A model generated the notes under the pieces. The model did not search any database, was not told where the DNA came from, and worked only from the letters and a program-made list of their open reading frames with translations. From Prevotella communis (GTDB lineage Bacteria; Bacteroidota; Bacteroidia; Bacteroidales; Bacteroidaceae), in assembly GCF_022024175.1 (NCBI RefSeq), contig NZ_CP091794.1:1-64000 (forward strand): a DNA stretch of 64,000 nt, given 5' to 3'. Position numbers and translations under genes: made by a program. Positions 40,545 through 49,078 of the stretch are shown here, one piece after another. Numbering within the stretch: position 1 is the stretch's first letter; every line of letters starts with the position of its first letter.

Positions 40545-41357
40545 TTGAAAAAGGTTCTTTTAGTAAATGATGTTGCAGGATATGGCAAGGTGGGTATGGC
40601 CGCCATGCTGCCTATTTTGTCGTATATGGGTATTCCTGCATTTAATCTGCCAACGGCATTAGTGTCTAACACCCTCGACTATGGTGATTTTGCCATGCAG
40701 GACACCACAGCGTATATGCGCCAGACCTTGCCCGTCTGGAAAAAGCTGGGTTTCCGTTTTGATGCTATCTGTACGGGTTTGATGTTCAGCGAGGAACAGT
40801 CGCGACTGGTGGCGCAGTTCTGTAGGGATCAGGCCGGACAGGGATGTACCATCTTCGTGGACCCTGTGATGGGTGATGGAGGTAAATTATATAATGGTAT
40901 AGGCGAGAACCAGGTGCGACTGATGCGTGAGATGGTCAGCGTGGCACATCTGATATTCCCAAACTATACGGAGGCCTGTCATCTGGTAGGAGAACCTTTC
41001 AAGCAGGATGGCTTGACGCGTCGCGAGGCTTGCGATTTGCTGGATAAGCTGGTGAAGTTGGGCACGCGCTCTGCTATCATCACCAGTTGCTTTATCGACA
41101 ACAAGAATCAGGTGTGTGGCTATGATGCTGCTACAGGCAAATACTTCTTCCACGACTACGACGAGATTCCTGGACTGTATCACGGCACAGGTGATATTTT
41201 TTCTGCTGTGCTCATTGGTCATCTGATAAAGCAGGAGTCACTCTCTGCCAGCACCCGTCAGGCGATGGACGTAGTACGAGAAATGATATACCGCAACCGC
41301 GATGTGGAAGATCGCTGCTGCGGTATATTTATTGAGCGTTGTCTGGATTTGCTGTAA
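40545..41357 (+). CDS. Pyridoxal/pyridoxamine kinase
   Basis: 270 residues of the PfkB-like pyridoxal kinase family: L-L-V-N-D-V-A-G-Y-G-K-V-G near the N-terminus, P-T-A-L-V-S-N-T, the V-D-P-V-M-G-D-G-G-K-L-Y motif, and the catalytic H-G-T-G-D-I-F-S-A-V-L. It phosphorylates B6 vitamers for PLP salvage. The start codon is TTG (40545), the only start giving the full N-terminus. It lies in a period-7 repeat (TTGATAG TTGAAAG TTGAAAA), so the repeat tract itself supplies the initiation codon. Co-directional with the aldo/keto reductase. Confidence 0.9.
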   Translation: MKKVLLVNDVAGYGKVGMAAMLPILSYMGIPAFNLPTALVSNTLDYGDFAMQDTTAYMRQTLPVWKKLGFRFDAICTGLMFSEEQSRLVAQFCRDQAGQGCTIFVDPVMGDGGKLYNGIGENQVRLMREMVSVAHLIFPNYTEACHLVGEPFKQDGLTRREACDLLDKLVKLGTRSAIITSCFIDNKNQVCGYDAATGKYFFHDYDEIPGLYHGTGDIFSAVLIGHLIKQESLSASTRQAMDVVREMIYRNRDVEDRCCGIFIERCLDLL

Positions 41358-41421
41358 GGAATTGACAATTCTTGCGTCCCTTCGGTAGCAAGCGACCAAA
41401 GGTCGAGCGGATAATTGATAA
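41358..41421. repeat. Heptamer-type repeat and hairpin between convergent genes
   Basis: AATTGAC/AATTCTT and AATTGAT/AATTAGC words flank CGACCAAAGGTCG. This belongs to the same class of short period-7 tracts as seen at 40.53 and 39.02 kb. Confidence 0.4.
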
Positions 41422-44244
41422 TTAGCGTACCAGTATCTTTTTACCGTTTCTGATATAGAGTCCACCTCTTCGTGGATTCTCTATGCGGCGTCCCTGCAAG
41501 TCGCAGATAATATCATTTTTACATTTTTCAATGATTACATTTTCCTCAATGCCAGTTGTCTTACCATTCATGTTGCTGCGATCAGTCATCTGTTGTAGCG
41601 CCATAACATCCAGCAGATTGAGCACGCGGTCGTAGACAATCACATCGTCAAGACGTACATCGGCAGAACCCCAGAACGAGCCTTTTCCTAACCACAGTTC
41701 ATCACTTGAAGCCATGAGGTCGAGTATGAGGTTATAGTCGAAGCCTTGTTTGGTGGTGGCTTCTTTTCCATTGAGCGACTCCTTGTATTTATCCGTCGTC
41801 TTGTTGCCGTTTACATAGATAGTGATGCCACCTGATGAAGAATTGACAGTACGCGAGAAGGTGATGGTCACCATATCCCATTTGCCTGGTGTCAGTTTGC
41901 CTGTCTTCACTGTCTCAGGGTGGTTGATATCTACATAATTGCCACTACCATTATTAAAGCCTACATACAGATTGCCTGTCATATAGAGGCGCTGGCCGTT
42001 GTTCTCCATACCAAAGAGCGCATCCCACAGGTTATCATCTGTACGCTTCACGAAGAACGAGATAGTGGCACCATTAGCGAGGTCTTTTCCCTTTAGTGGG
42101 TTGGGAATGGCTACATAGCTCTCCTTACCATTGGCACCAAAGTTCAGATGGACGGTATTGCCATTACGCAACAGTTCCGTATCGTCAACAGCAGGAGCGA
42201 CAGCAGTACCGTTTTTCTTCAGCAATGCTTTTTCTGATGGGTTCAGTTTGTTGGCCAGCTCTGCATCATCAAAATCGTAATGAGCCAGCATACCATCGGC
42301 CCAGGTCGTATTGCTGTTCTTGGCATTTTCCTCTGAGAGGGCTTTGACAACGAATGCCTCTTGCCAGAAATAATTACCACAGATGAGACGGGCTGTCAGC
42401 GTTACTTCCGTATCCTCTGCGAGTCCCAGGGGATAGTATTTGCCATAGTTGTTGATCACAGCCGGATTGCTGCTGGTCCATTCAAGAGTGGTCTGGTCGC
42501 CATAGAGCGGCATACTGCCATAGAGGTCAACGTTCTGCTTGATATTCTTGTTATTGCTGACAGGCAGTTTCTGTGTCTTGACCTGATAAGCTAGCTCATA
42601 CTTAGGATGCAGTTTATAGGCCCATACACTTACGCCACCATTACTTACAGCAGTAATTGCGACAGCATGCATGTTGGTATAGTCCATCGTCTCTTCATAC
42701 ACCACTCCATAATAGATACTGTTGCCTAGCGTCAGTGTGATGTAGTGTGTGCCCTGATCGATACTCCATGTGCCCGTTTTACTGCCTGTGACAGTACCAT
42801 CAGCCTTTAATACGATAGTGACAGGTTCTACCTGCTCCAGATTGTTATGGTCGTTGGGGTATTTATGAACCAGCAGTTGGTAGGTGCCAGCTATCTCATC
42901 TGTGGTGAAGGGTTGCTTGGTGGTGATATCCGTATTGGTGATGGTCTCGCCGTTATATTCAAAGGGTGATGCCACCAGCCAGCCGTTCTTGTTTTGGAAC
43001 AACTGGTGAACACGCACCTGATGACCTTCGTTGTCATCCTTATTGTCATTACAGAAGCGGGTGTGGTAAATCAGGTAGGTACGATCATCTGGAGCAGCAA
43101 TCACGGAGTTGTGACCCTGTGAACGCTCACCTTGCGACATATAGCCCCAATGACTATAGGGACCCATCAGTTTCTCACCACGGGCTGTGGCGTTAGGACC
43201 ATAGTTGAGGCTATAACTGGGGAATACAGCACTACGTGTACCACCATCAGTATAGGGACCGTCAGGTTTCTTAGAACGGAATACGCGCATCTCGTAACCA
43301 CCCTTCTGATCCAGGAAACCATAGCTCATAAACAGATAATAGTAGCCTCCAATATACTCTATATAGGCACCCTCGCCAGATACGTAGTAGCCTCCAGCTA
43401 TGCGTTTTCCAAAATAGGGGTCGCCACTGGCTACAGAATAGGTCACGTCATAATCCCTCAGACCTGTCTCCTCATCCAGTTCCAAGATGAAGATGCCACC
43501 ACTCCAAGAGCCGTAGGCCATCCAGAGCTTACCTTCCTCGTCATAAAAGACACAGGGGTCAATATTGTTGGGCATACTGGCTTTCGTGGTGCTTGCCCAC
43601 GGACTGTTATAGCGTGTGGGTAGGGTAGTCATGGTGCCAAGTACCAGTTCTACGTCTGTATCCTTGAACGAGTGACTGCCATTATCAAAACCGCTGATGA
43701 CCACAGGTGCCTGATACTCGTAGGGACCTTCAATATTATCTGATGTGAGCAGGATGATACTGGAGTGCCATTTATCGCCGTTCACACTCAGATACTGACA
43801 CCATTTCTGCATCACGGGGTTCCAGATGACATCAGGAGCCCACATATTGCCGTTGATATCATAGCTGGCATCCGTACGTGCTGCCCATTCCTTGGCATTG
43901 AAAGCAGGCAGGTCGACCTCTACGCCACCTTTCTTCACCTTTGTCACCTTAGGCGTTACAAAAGCATTCTCGTTGCTGGCATTATTGTTACTGCCTACCT
44001 TCCAGGGCGACGTGAACCACGTCCAGTTCTGCAGGTCAGTGGTATAAGCCTGGGCACGATGCGAACCAAAGATATAGTAACGTTTACTGTTAGGTTCATA
44101 CACCACCGATGGGTCGTGCACGCTCTGTCGCTTTTTAGAGACTGTCTTGTAGAGCGATTTTGCCTCAGAGGTTGTCAACTCTGTCTGTGCGCTGGCTGAT
44201 GTTCCAGTCAGCAATGCCAATAGTAAGATGTATAATTGCTTCAT
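41422..44244 (-). CDS. GH43 endo-arabinanase-type enzyme, multidomain, secreted
   Basis: 940 residues from the ATG complement of 44242-44244 (signal peptide MKQLYILLLALLTGTSASA). GH43 five-bladed propeller ~20-420, with catalytic D in S-V-H-D-P-S-V, D in N-M-W-A-P-D-V-I-W and E in V-S-G-E-G-A-Y. Then comes a GH43 C-terminal lipocalin-like domain (A-G-T-Y-Q-L-L-V-H), an atrophied Ig-like domain (L-E-W-T-S-S-N-P-A-V-I), a LamG/concanavalin-like carbohydrate-binding domain (~690-880) and a sorting tail (G-L-Y-I-R-N-G-K-K). The likely substrate is arabinan or arabinose-containing polysaccharide. It has its own promoter; no SusCD pair is adjacent. Confidence 0.88.
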   Translation of the reverse strand: MKQLYILLLALLTGTSASAQTELTTSEAKSLYKTVSKKRQSVHDPSVVYEPNSKRYYIFGSHRAQAYTTDLQNWTWFTSPWKVGSNNNASNENAFVTPKVTKVKKGGVEVDLPAFNAKEWAARTDASYDINGNMWAPDVIWNPVMQKWCQYLSVNGDKWHSSIILLTSDNIEGPYEYQAPVVISGFDNGSHSFKDTDVELVLGTMTTLPTRYNSPWASTTKASMPNNIDPCVFYDEEGKLWMAYGSWSGGIFILELDEETGLRDYDVTYSVASGDPYFGKRIAGGYYVSGEGAYIEYIGGYYYLFMSYGFLDQKGGYEMRVFRSKKPDGPYTDGGTRSAVFPSYSLNYGPNATARGEKLMGPYSHWGYMSQGERSQGHNSVIAAPDDRTYLIYHTRFCNDNKDDNEGHQVRVHQLFQNKNGWLVASPFEYNGETITNTDITTKQPFTTDEIAGTYQLLVHKYPNDHNNLEQVEPVTIVLKADGTVTGSKTGTWSIDQGTHYITLTLGNSIYYGVVYEETMDYTNMHAVAITAVSNGGVSVWAYKLHPKYELAYQVKTQKLPVSNNKNIKQNVDLYGSMPLYGDQTTLEWTSSNPAVINNYGKYYPLGLAEDTEVTLTARLICGNYFWQEAFVVKALSEENAKNSNTTWADGMLAHYDFDDAELANKLNPSEKALLKKNGTAVAPAVDDTELLRNGNTVHLNFGANGKESYVAIPNPLKGKDLANGATISFFVKRTDDNLWDALFGMENNGQRLYMTGNLYVGFNNGSGNYVDINHPETVKTGKLTPGKWDMVTITFSRTVNSSSGGITIYVNGNKTTDKYKESLNGKEATTKQGFDYNLILDLMASSDELWLGKGSFWGSADVRLDDVIVYDRVLNLLDVMALQQMTDRSNMNGKTTGIEENVIIEKCKNDIICDLQGRRIENPRRGGLYIRNGKKILVR

Positions 44245-44275
44245 TCTATAGTTGTAGTTTTTAGTAACCTGAGGG

Positions 44276-44307
44276 CAAAGGTAAGAAAAAATGAACAAAG
44301 AACCAAA
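44276..44307 (-). promoter_or_regulatory. Promoter of the GH43 gene
   Basis: Minus strand TTTG (44304-44307), 20-bp spacer, TACCTTTG (44276-44283), 31 bp before the start. Confidence 0.65.
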
Positions 44308-44397
44308 AGAAAAAGGAGAAGAAATGGTTTTCCCCTCCTTTTTTCTTATGATTAGCCTCACTTCTTTAGGTCGTAGGACTATTTGCGTTCAATATGA

Positions 44398-45879
44398 TTA
44401 TTTCATCAGTTTAATCATTTCATTCATGTATTTCTCCGTAAACTTGTTGACTTGCTTTTGGACTTTGCGGGCTGACTTGGTGTAGGAGCCGTATTCCTTG
44501 TAAAATTCGGCGATTGCCTGATTCTGTTTACTATACAAATCCAGAACCTTTTTATATAAATCCGGCAACGATTCTTTGGGTAAACCCGTGCTGAGCACAA
44601 ATTTCACGAAGTCTTGCACATTATTGTCAAACGTCTTATTCTGCTTGTAGATTATATCGAAAGCACTATTGATACGGAAAGGATCTCTCATGCCATTAAT
44701 TTCCTTACCAATCAGGTCATAGCTTTGTTTCAAAACCTTTTCATAAGTATCAAGGGTCTGAACCTTTGACACAAACTGAACTTTCTGTTTCGTAGTCAGG
44801 TTCTCTCTCCACTGATCTACTCTTCTATTCGTTCCTTCACCATTGACATAATCTACTGGTACGTCATCTACTACTGGTATGGTGTCGACCTCTAATATAT
44901 CCACATCATCATTTCCGGCAATTTGTCGTGCATTCAGCAGACTCTTACCGCTATAGCGACCTACACGATTCTCGTAGTCGCGGTCCTCCTCGTACCAACC
45001 GTTATGAGTGGTGATATGATAGGTCTCACCAGGCACACAGTCGATGTTTGTCCACAGCTGACAGAGCGAGCCATCGGGCATCACCGTACGGATACGACCC
45101 ACAAAAGGCTTGTCATTTTCAACAGAGATACCGAAACGGCCGTTTATGACAGGCATCGTAAATGTAAAGCTATCGTCTGTAGCATTGTTGAGCTGCTCAG
45201 CCGTTTCAGCTATATAGAACACGTAGAGAGAATCCTTCAGGTCATCGCCTACACGGCCTTCGAGGGTGAACCTCATTCTTGAACCATCCTGATCTTTCGC
45301 GTAGAGGTCAGTGCTCATACTTTTCTCGAAGAGGTCGGGACGCAGCGAGGTAATCATATACACGGTGCCCAATACCTGATTCTTCTGGTCGTGCATATAT
45401 TCCCAAGTGACGGCATAGGCATCACGCAACGTAGGGTTCTCAGAATTCTTGCAGCACATGAGCCACATCTCCTGATTCTTATTGGTACGAATGTGCTGGG
45501 TGCCTTGAGTCTTACCATTTTCGGTAATGATCTTCAGTGAGAAATTCTCTTTGCTGCCAGGCTGGATATGCAGGAACTGATAAGCCAGAGGTTCCTCTTT
45601 GGGGAAGTTCAGAGCCACAGCCTTCAGCACATTATCGTTTTGCATACTGTTGGCTGAACAGCGGAAGGGCACAATCTTCGTACTCGACTCGATGATACTC
45701 GTATTGGGGTTGCGATTCACGGAATATACCTGTCCTTCGCTCAGGCCAAACTTAGCGATGATGGCGTTCAGGGTAGCGATAACGGTCTCAGGTTTCTTCT
45801 GCGGATTTGCCAACGGATCGGCACTAATGGTTGTTATGGCGCTGCAAGCAATGAGCAGCATGATGAATATACGTTTCAT
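44398..45879 (-). CDS. Secreted effector protein of the sigma-factor operon, unknown function
   Basis: 493 residues with a signal peptide (MKRIFIMLLIACSAITTISA). Residues ~205-310 form a beta-rich unit (F-T-M-P-V-I-N-G-R-F-G-I-S-V-E-N-D-K-P-F-V-G-R-I-R) resembling DUF4369. The last ~130 residues are a lysine-rich helical segment (F-Y-K-E-Y-G-S-Y-T-K-S-A-R-K-V-Q-K-Q-V-N-K-F-T-E-K-Y). It follows the anti-sigma-like gene by 47 bp. The target and role are unknown, but the operon context suggests an envelope function under ECF-sigma control. Confidence 0.6.
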   Translation of the reverse strand: MKRIFIMLLIACSAITTISADPLANPQKKPETVIATLNAIIAKFGLSEGQVYSVNRNPNTSIIESSTKIVPFRCSANSMQNDNVLKAVALNFPKEEPLAYQFLHIQPGSKENFSLKIITENGKTQGTQHIRTNKNQEMWLMCCKNSENPTLRDAYAVTWEYMHDQKNQVLGTVYMITSLRPDLFEKSMSTDLYAKDQDGSRMRFTLEGRVGDDLKDSLYVFYIAETAEQLNNATDDSFTFTMPVINGRFGISVENDKPFVGRIRTVMPDGSLCQLWTNIDCVPGETYHITTHNGWYEEDRDYENRVGRYSGKSLLNARQIAGNDDVDILEVDTIPVVDDVPVDYVNGEGTNRRVDQWRENLTTKQKVQFVSKVQTLDTYEKVLKQSYDLIGKEINGMRDPFRINSAFDIIYKQNKTFDNNVQDFVKFVLSTGLPKESLPDLYKKVLDLYSKQNQAIAEFYKEYGSYTKSARKVQKQVNKFTEKYMNEMIKLMK

Positions 45880-45926
45880 ATCTCGTAATTTTAATTTTTA
45901 CATTTTTAAATTGTTACATTTTCACA

Positions 45927-46586
45927 TTATTTCTGAGCAGTTTGCTCTAAATGGTATTTTGCGATTTCCAGTTCCAGTTCCACCCATTTTAGGTAGGCCT
46001 CGTTAGCTTGTTTCTTCATCAGGGCCATCTCCTCTGGGGTGTACTTCAGGTTCTCTGGACGGGTAATGGGGACGTCGCGTTCTGTCAGTGTTGTGGTGGC
46101 TGCCTGAGCGATAGCTGGTGTTTCTGCCTTGAGCGTTTCTGTAGGAGCTGTTTCTTGAGCTATTTGTGGCTCTTCTACAACAGGCGTCTGCTGCTTCTTG
46201 GGCTTGGCAGGCGTGCTTTGGGCTATCTGCTTAGGCGTTTCCTTCACAGGTGCTTCTGGCAGGATGATTTCCTGTTGAACGTCCTGTTGAGGCTTTGCCT
46301 GCTTGGGTTCCACCTTTACGGCTACTTCCTGATTCATGCCTGTTCCCATCGTTGTGTCCTTTGGTGGGGTCAGGTACACCATCATGAAGCCAGCCACACA
46401 GGCTGCTGCAATCCAGGGCCACCACTTCTTCTTGCTCCTTTCCTTCGCAGAAGGGTGCTGAACTCTCTGCATCAGACGGGCGTTGAGGTCGGCAGGCATC
46501 TGAGGACCCTCCGCCTCTTCCATCCGGATGGCGTCGCGCAGGTTCTGGTCCTGCTCCAATAAAGTTTTGAGTTTGTCCTCGTTCAT
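45927..46586 (-). CDS. Single-pass membrane protein, probable anti-sigma factor
   Basis: 219 residues. An N-terminal cytoplasmic part (~1-55) with L-L-E-Q-D-Q-N-L-R-D-A-I-R-M-E-E-A is followed by one transmembrane segment (W-P-W-I-A-A-A-C-V-A-G-F-M-M-V-Y-L), then a Pro/Gln/Lys/Thr-rich periplasmic region and a helical end. There is no conserved zinc site. The start overlaps the sigma gene stop (ATGA), the usual arrangement for a sigma/anti-sigma pair. Confidence 0.65.
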   Translation of the reverse strand: MNEDKLKTLLEQDQNLRDAIRMEEAEGPQMPADLNARLMQRVQHPSAKERSKKKWWPWIAAACVAGFMMVYLTPPKDTTMGTGMNQEVAVKVEPKQAKPQQDVQQEIILPEAPVKETPKQIAQSTPAKPKKQQTPVVEEPQIAQETAPTETLKAETPAIAQAATTTLTERDVPITRPENLKYTPEEMALMKKQANEAYLKWVELELEIAKYHLEQTAQK

Positions 46587-47140
46587 GACTGTAACATTTT
46601 TATGATTCTACAAAGTTTCTTTCTCGTTCTGCTTAGTTTCGAGGCGATAGTTGACGGTATCGACTCTGTGATGTCGGCAATTTCCTTTAAGCTCAGTTCA
46701 TCATAATAGAACATTGTGATGATGGCTCGCTCGTCAGGAGGCAGATATTTCAATGCCGTTCGGATCAGTTGTACCGTTTCCTGGTTGGCATGTCCGAAGG
46801 TCTCGTCCACCTCCGTATCTGATAATGCCTCGGCCTTGTCACCCTGATCTTCAAAGTAGACGACTGGCATCCCTTTGTGTCTCAGGAAGCTGATAGACTC
46901 GTTATAGGCTATGCGCGAAATCCAGGTCTTGAGCGAGGATTTTTCGGCATTATACCTATTTATATTATTAAAGACCTTGATGAAGACATCCTGATAGACC
47001 TCTTCGGCATTCTCGATGACAGAGACGATTCGCACCACCTGTGCAAAGACATCACGACCATAGAGGTCGAGCATCTGCTGTTGGGCTTTGGGACTTTTCT
47101 TGAGCAGTCCCGCTATGAGGTTTGTCTCGGTTTCTGTCAT
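46583..47140 (-). CDS. ECF-type RNA polymerase sigma factor
   Basis: 185 residues from the ATG complement of 47138-47140 (MTETETNLIAGLL); the frame extends upstream but without coding character. Region 2 is E-E-V-Y-Q-D-V-F-I-K-V-F...S-S-L-K-T-W-I-S-R-I-A-Y-N; region 4 is L-P-P-D-E-R-A-I-I-T-M-F-Y-Y-D-E-L-S-L-K-E-I-A-D-I-T-E-S-I-P-S-T-I-A-S-K-L-S-R. It heads a three-gene operon with a membrane anti-sigma-like protein and a secreted protein. Confidence 0.9.
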   Translation of the reverse strand: MTETETNLIAGLLKKSPKAQQQMLDLYGRDVFAQVVRIVSVIENAEEVYQDVFIKVFNNINRYNAEKSSLKTWISRIAYNESISFLRHKGMPVVYFEDQGDKAEALSDTEVDETFGHANQETVQLIRTALKYLPPDERAIITMFYYDELSLKEIADITESIPSTIASKLSRTRKKLCRIIKMLQS

Positions 47141-47201
47141 GATTATTTTAGTCTTACATTTATATATACGCAGAAAATGACAGAAACATTGCAAACGAAA
47201 G

Positions 47202-47233
47202 AAAAAAATTTTTAGAAGCTTGGTTCGGCTTCT
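47202..47233 (-). terminator. Terminator overlapping the lipoprotein stop
   Basis: On the minus strand AGAAGC...GCTTCT followed by AAAAATTTTTTT; the stem covers the last codons of the lipoprotein gene and separates it from the sigma operon. Confidence 0.65.
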
Positions 47234-47790
47234 CCTCTTTGGAAAATCATCCAGCCATTTTCACCACTTATATAATAGCTCTTGAAGCGGAGTGTCGTCT
47301 CGTCGGCATAGTCGAAGACGGCATTATACTGGTAGGCTGCAAAGTCAATATCCTTATTATCGTATTTGGCAGAAAGTTCCAGATAGTTTTGCTTCCCATC
47401 TCCATAGGGATCCCAGTAGCGCAGTTTCCAGGTGCCGGAGAAAGTGCCGTTCTGTTTGACGTCTTCGTCTTCCCAGACGCCCAGTTCTACGTCCTCCCAA
47501 TCGGTATATACCTGCTCGCCATTGATGGTGACGAGTTCGCGCATTTGCCATTTCCGCATACCTGTCAGCGTGCCGTCTGCCTGAAATGTCAGTCGCTCGA
47601 AATAGCGCTGTTTCTCACCAATCTTCTCGAAGTGCCAAGTTCCCACCAGCACAGGACCATACTTCTCATTCAGCTGTATGGTCTTCTCGTGGGCCTCAGG
47701 GTCCACATATTCAGGATCACTACTACTGCATGCAGCAACAGAGAGGGCTGCAAGGATGAAGAAAACAGTTTTCTTGAGAAGTTGTAACAT
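47212..47790 (-). CDS. Lipocalin-like lipoprotein
   Basis: 192 residues from MLQLLKKTVFFILAALSVAAC; lipobox L-S-V-A-A-C gives a lipid-anchored protein. The mature part is a beta-barrel-like domain with G-T-W-H-F-E-K-I, L-T-F-Q-A-D-G-T-L-T-G and W-E-D-V-E-L-G-V-W-E-D, as in lipocalin-type Bacteroidales lipoproteins of unknown function. It has its own promoter (47825-47855) and terminator. Confidence 0.7.
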   Translation of the reverse strand: MLQLLKKTVFFILAALSVAACSSSDPEYVDPEAHEKTIQLNEKYGPVLVGTWHFEKIGEKQRYFERLTFQADGTLTGMRKWQMRELVTINGEQVYTDWEDVELGVWEDEDVKQNGTFSGTWKLRYWDPYGDGKQNYLELSAKYDNKDIDFAAYQYNAVFDYADETTLRFKSYYISGENGWMIFQRGEAEPSF

Positions 47791-47824
47791 GATGGTTATC
47801 AATGAATGGTTTACTTTCTGCTGG

Positions 47825-47855
47825 CAAATGTACAAACAAATCGAGAAACATCAAA
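47825..47855 (-). promoter_or_regulatory. Promoter of the lipoprotein gene
   Basis: Minus strand TTTG (47852-47855), 19-bp spacer, TACATTTG (47825-47832). Confidence 0.6.
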
Positions 47856-47906
47856 ATTTTTCTTTGGTATTTTTCCTAAAAACAATCATGTCACGTAAAA
47901 ACGTCA

Positions 47907-47972
47907 GAGAAACGACGAGTTACTCATAGAGAAACGTCGAGTTGCTCGTTGAGAAACGACCTTTTGCTGAGT
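47907..47972. repeat. 22-bp tandem repeat, three units, between divergent promoters
   Basis: Units start at 47907, 47929 and 47951, each with GAGAAACG(A/T)C and then GAGTT(A/G)CTC in the first two. Units one and two match at 18 of 22 positions, the third is more diverged. They lie between the lipoprotein and greA promoters, and could bind a regulator of either. Confidence 0.6.
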
Positions 47973-48010
47973 GAGCGTAAACGGGCAGAAAAATAATTCC
48001 CCTCAAAAAA

Positions 48011-48042
48011 TTTGGTCGATTCGGAAAAAAGGCTTATCTTTG
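48011..48042 (+). promoter_or_regulatory. greA promoter
   Basis: TTTG (48011-48014), 20-bp spacer, TATCTTTG (48035-48042), about 120 bp before the start codon, so the transcript has a long leader. Confidence 0.7.
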
Positions 48043-48071
48043 CAAACGGTTAAGACAAAATGGCGATAATG

Positions 48072-48113
48072 AGGATTCCGACTTGGGAGAATAGTCGGGA
48101 TTCTTTGTTTTTT
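48072..48113 (+). terminator. Attenuator-like terminator in the greA leader
   Basis: AGGATTCCGACT pairs with AGTCGGGATTCT (12 bp, two GU pairs, 9-nt loop), followed by TTTGTTTTTT. It lies about 25 nt into the transcript. GTCGG of the 3' arm can instead pair with CCGAC (48114-48118), a possible antiterminator. A short leader RNA would result from termination here. Confidence 0.65.
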
Positions 48114-48164
48114 GCCGACCAAGGAGATACCTAAGATAATATAAAACAAAAAAACAATAGTATT

Positions 48165-48632
48165 ATGGCTTATATGTCACAAGAAGGCTATGATAAACTC
48201 ATAGCTGAACTGAAACGTTTAGAAGGCGTTGAACGTCCAAAAGCATCGGCTGCCATCGCAGAAGCACGCGACAAGGGCGACCTGAGTGAGAATAGTGAAT
48301 ACGAGGCTGCCAAGGAGGCACAGGCCCATCTGGAGTCTAAGATCAACCTGATGAAGCAACAGATATCAGAGGCAAAGATTGTAGACACATCACGTCTGAG
48401 CACGGACTCTGTACAGATTCTGTCGAAGGTGGAGATGACCAACCTGGCCAACAAGGCTCGCATGACCTACACCATCGTGAGTGAGAGCGAGGCTAACCTG
48501 CGCGAGGGAAAGATCTCTATCCAGACACCTATTGCTCAGGGTTTGCTGAACCATAAGGTGGGCGACGAGGTGGAGGTGAAGATTCCACGTGGCACCATCA
48601 AGCTCCGCATTGAGAAGATTACTGTTGGATAA
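48165..48632 (+). CDS. greA: Transcription elongation factor GreA
   Basis: 155 residues. N-terminal coiled-coil finger with the tip acidic pair in G-D-L-S-E-N-S-E-Y, and C-terminal FKBP-like domain ending in V-E-V-K-I-P-R-G-T-I-K-L-R-I-E-K-I. It rescues backtracked RNA polymerase by stimulating transcript cleavage. The long leader with a terminator suggests feedback on its own transcription. The HIT gene follows closely. Confidence 0.96.
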   Translation: MAYMSQEGYDKLIAELKRLEGVERPKASAAIAEARDKGDLSENSEYEAAKEAQAHLESKINLMKQQISEAKIVDTSRLSTDSVQILSKVEMTNLANKARMTYTIVSESEANLREGKISIQTPIAQGLLNHKVGDEVEVKIPRGTIKLRIEKITVG

Positions 48633-48682
48633 AGAATAGGTCGTTATATCGTTATAACGACAAAATGAATAATAGTAAAGCA

Positions 48683-49078
48683 ATGGATATTTTCAGTAAG
48701 ATTGCTGCTGGCGAGATTCCCAGCTACAAATGTGCAGAGAACGAGAAGTTCTATGCCTTCCTTGATATCAACCCTGTGGCAAAAGGTCACACGTTGGTGA
48801 TTCCTCGTCGTGAGGTGGACTATATCTTTGATATGGACGATGACGAGTTGGCTGAGTTTGAGGTGTTTGCCAAGCAGGTGGCTGTAGCCCTGAAGAAGGC
48901 ATTCCCCTGTAAGAAGGTGGCTCAGGTGGTCTTGGGGCTTGAGGTGCCCCATGCTCATATCCATCTGATTCCGATGAACAGCGAGGGCGACGTGGATTTC
49001 CGCAAAGAAAAACTGCATCTCCCCAATGAGGAAATGCAGCAGATAGCTGATAAGATATACGCAGCCTTTAAGGGTTAA
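48683..49078 (+). CDS. HIT-family nucleotide hydrolase
   Basis: 131 residues from MDIFSKIAAGEIPSYK; an in-frame ATG at 48665 would add six. The histidine triad H-A-H-I-H-L-I-P is present, with I-N-P-V-A-K-G-H-T-L-V-I-P-R upstream, as in HinT-like purine nucleoside phosphoramidases. The stop overlaps that of the convergent manC-type gene by four bases. Likely co-transcribed with greA. Confidence 0.92.
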   Translation: MDIFSKIAAGEIPSYKCAENEKFYAFLDINPVAKGHTLVIPRREVDYIFDMDDDELAEFEVFAKQVAVALKKAFPCKKVAQVVLGLEVPHAHIHLIPMNSEGDVDFRKEKLHLPNEEMQQIADKIYAAFKG

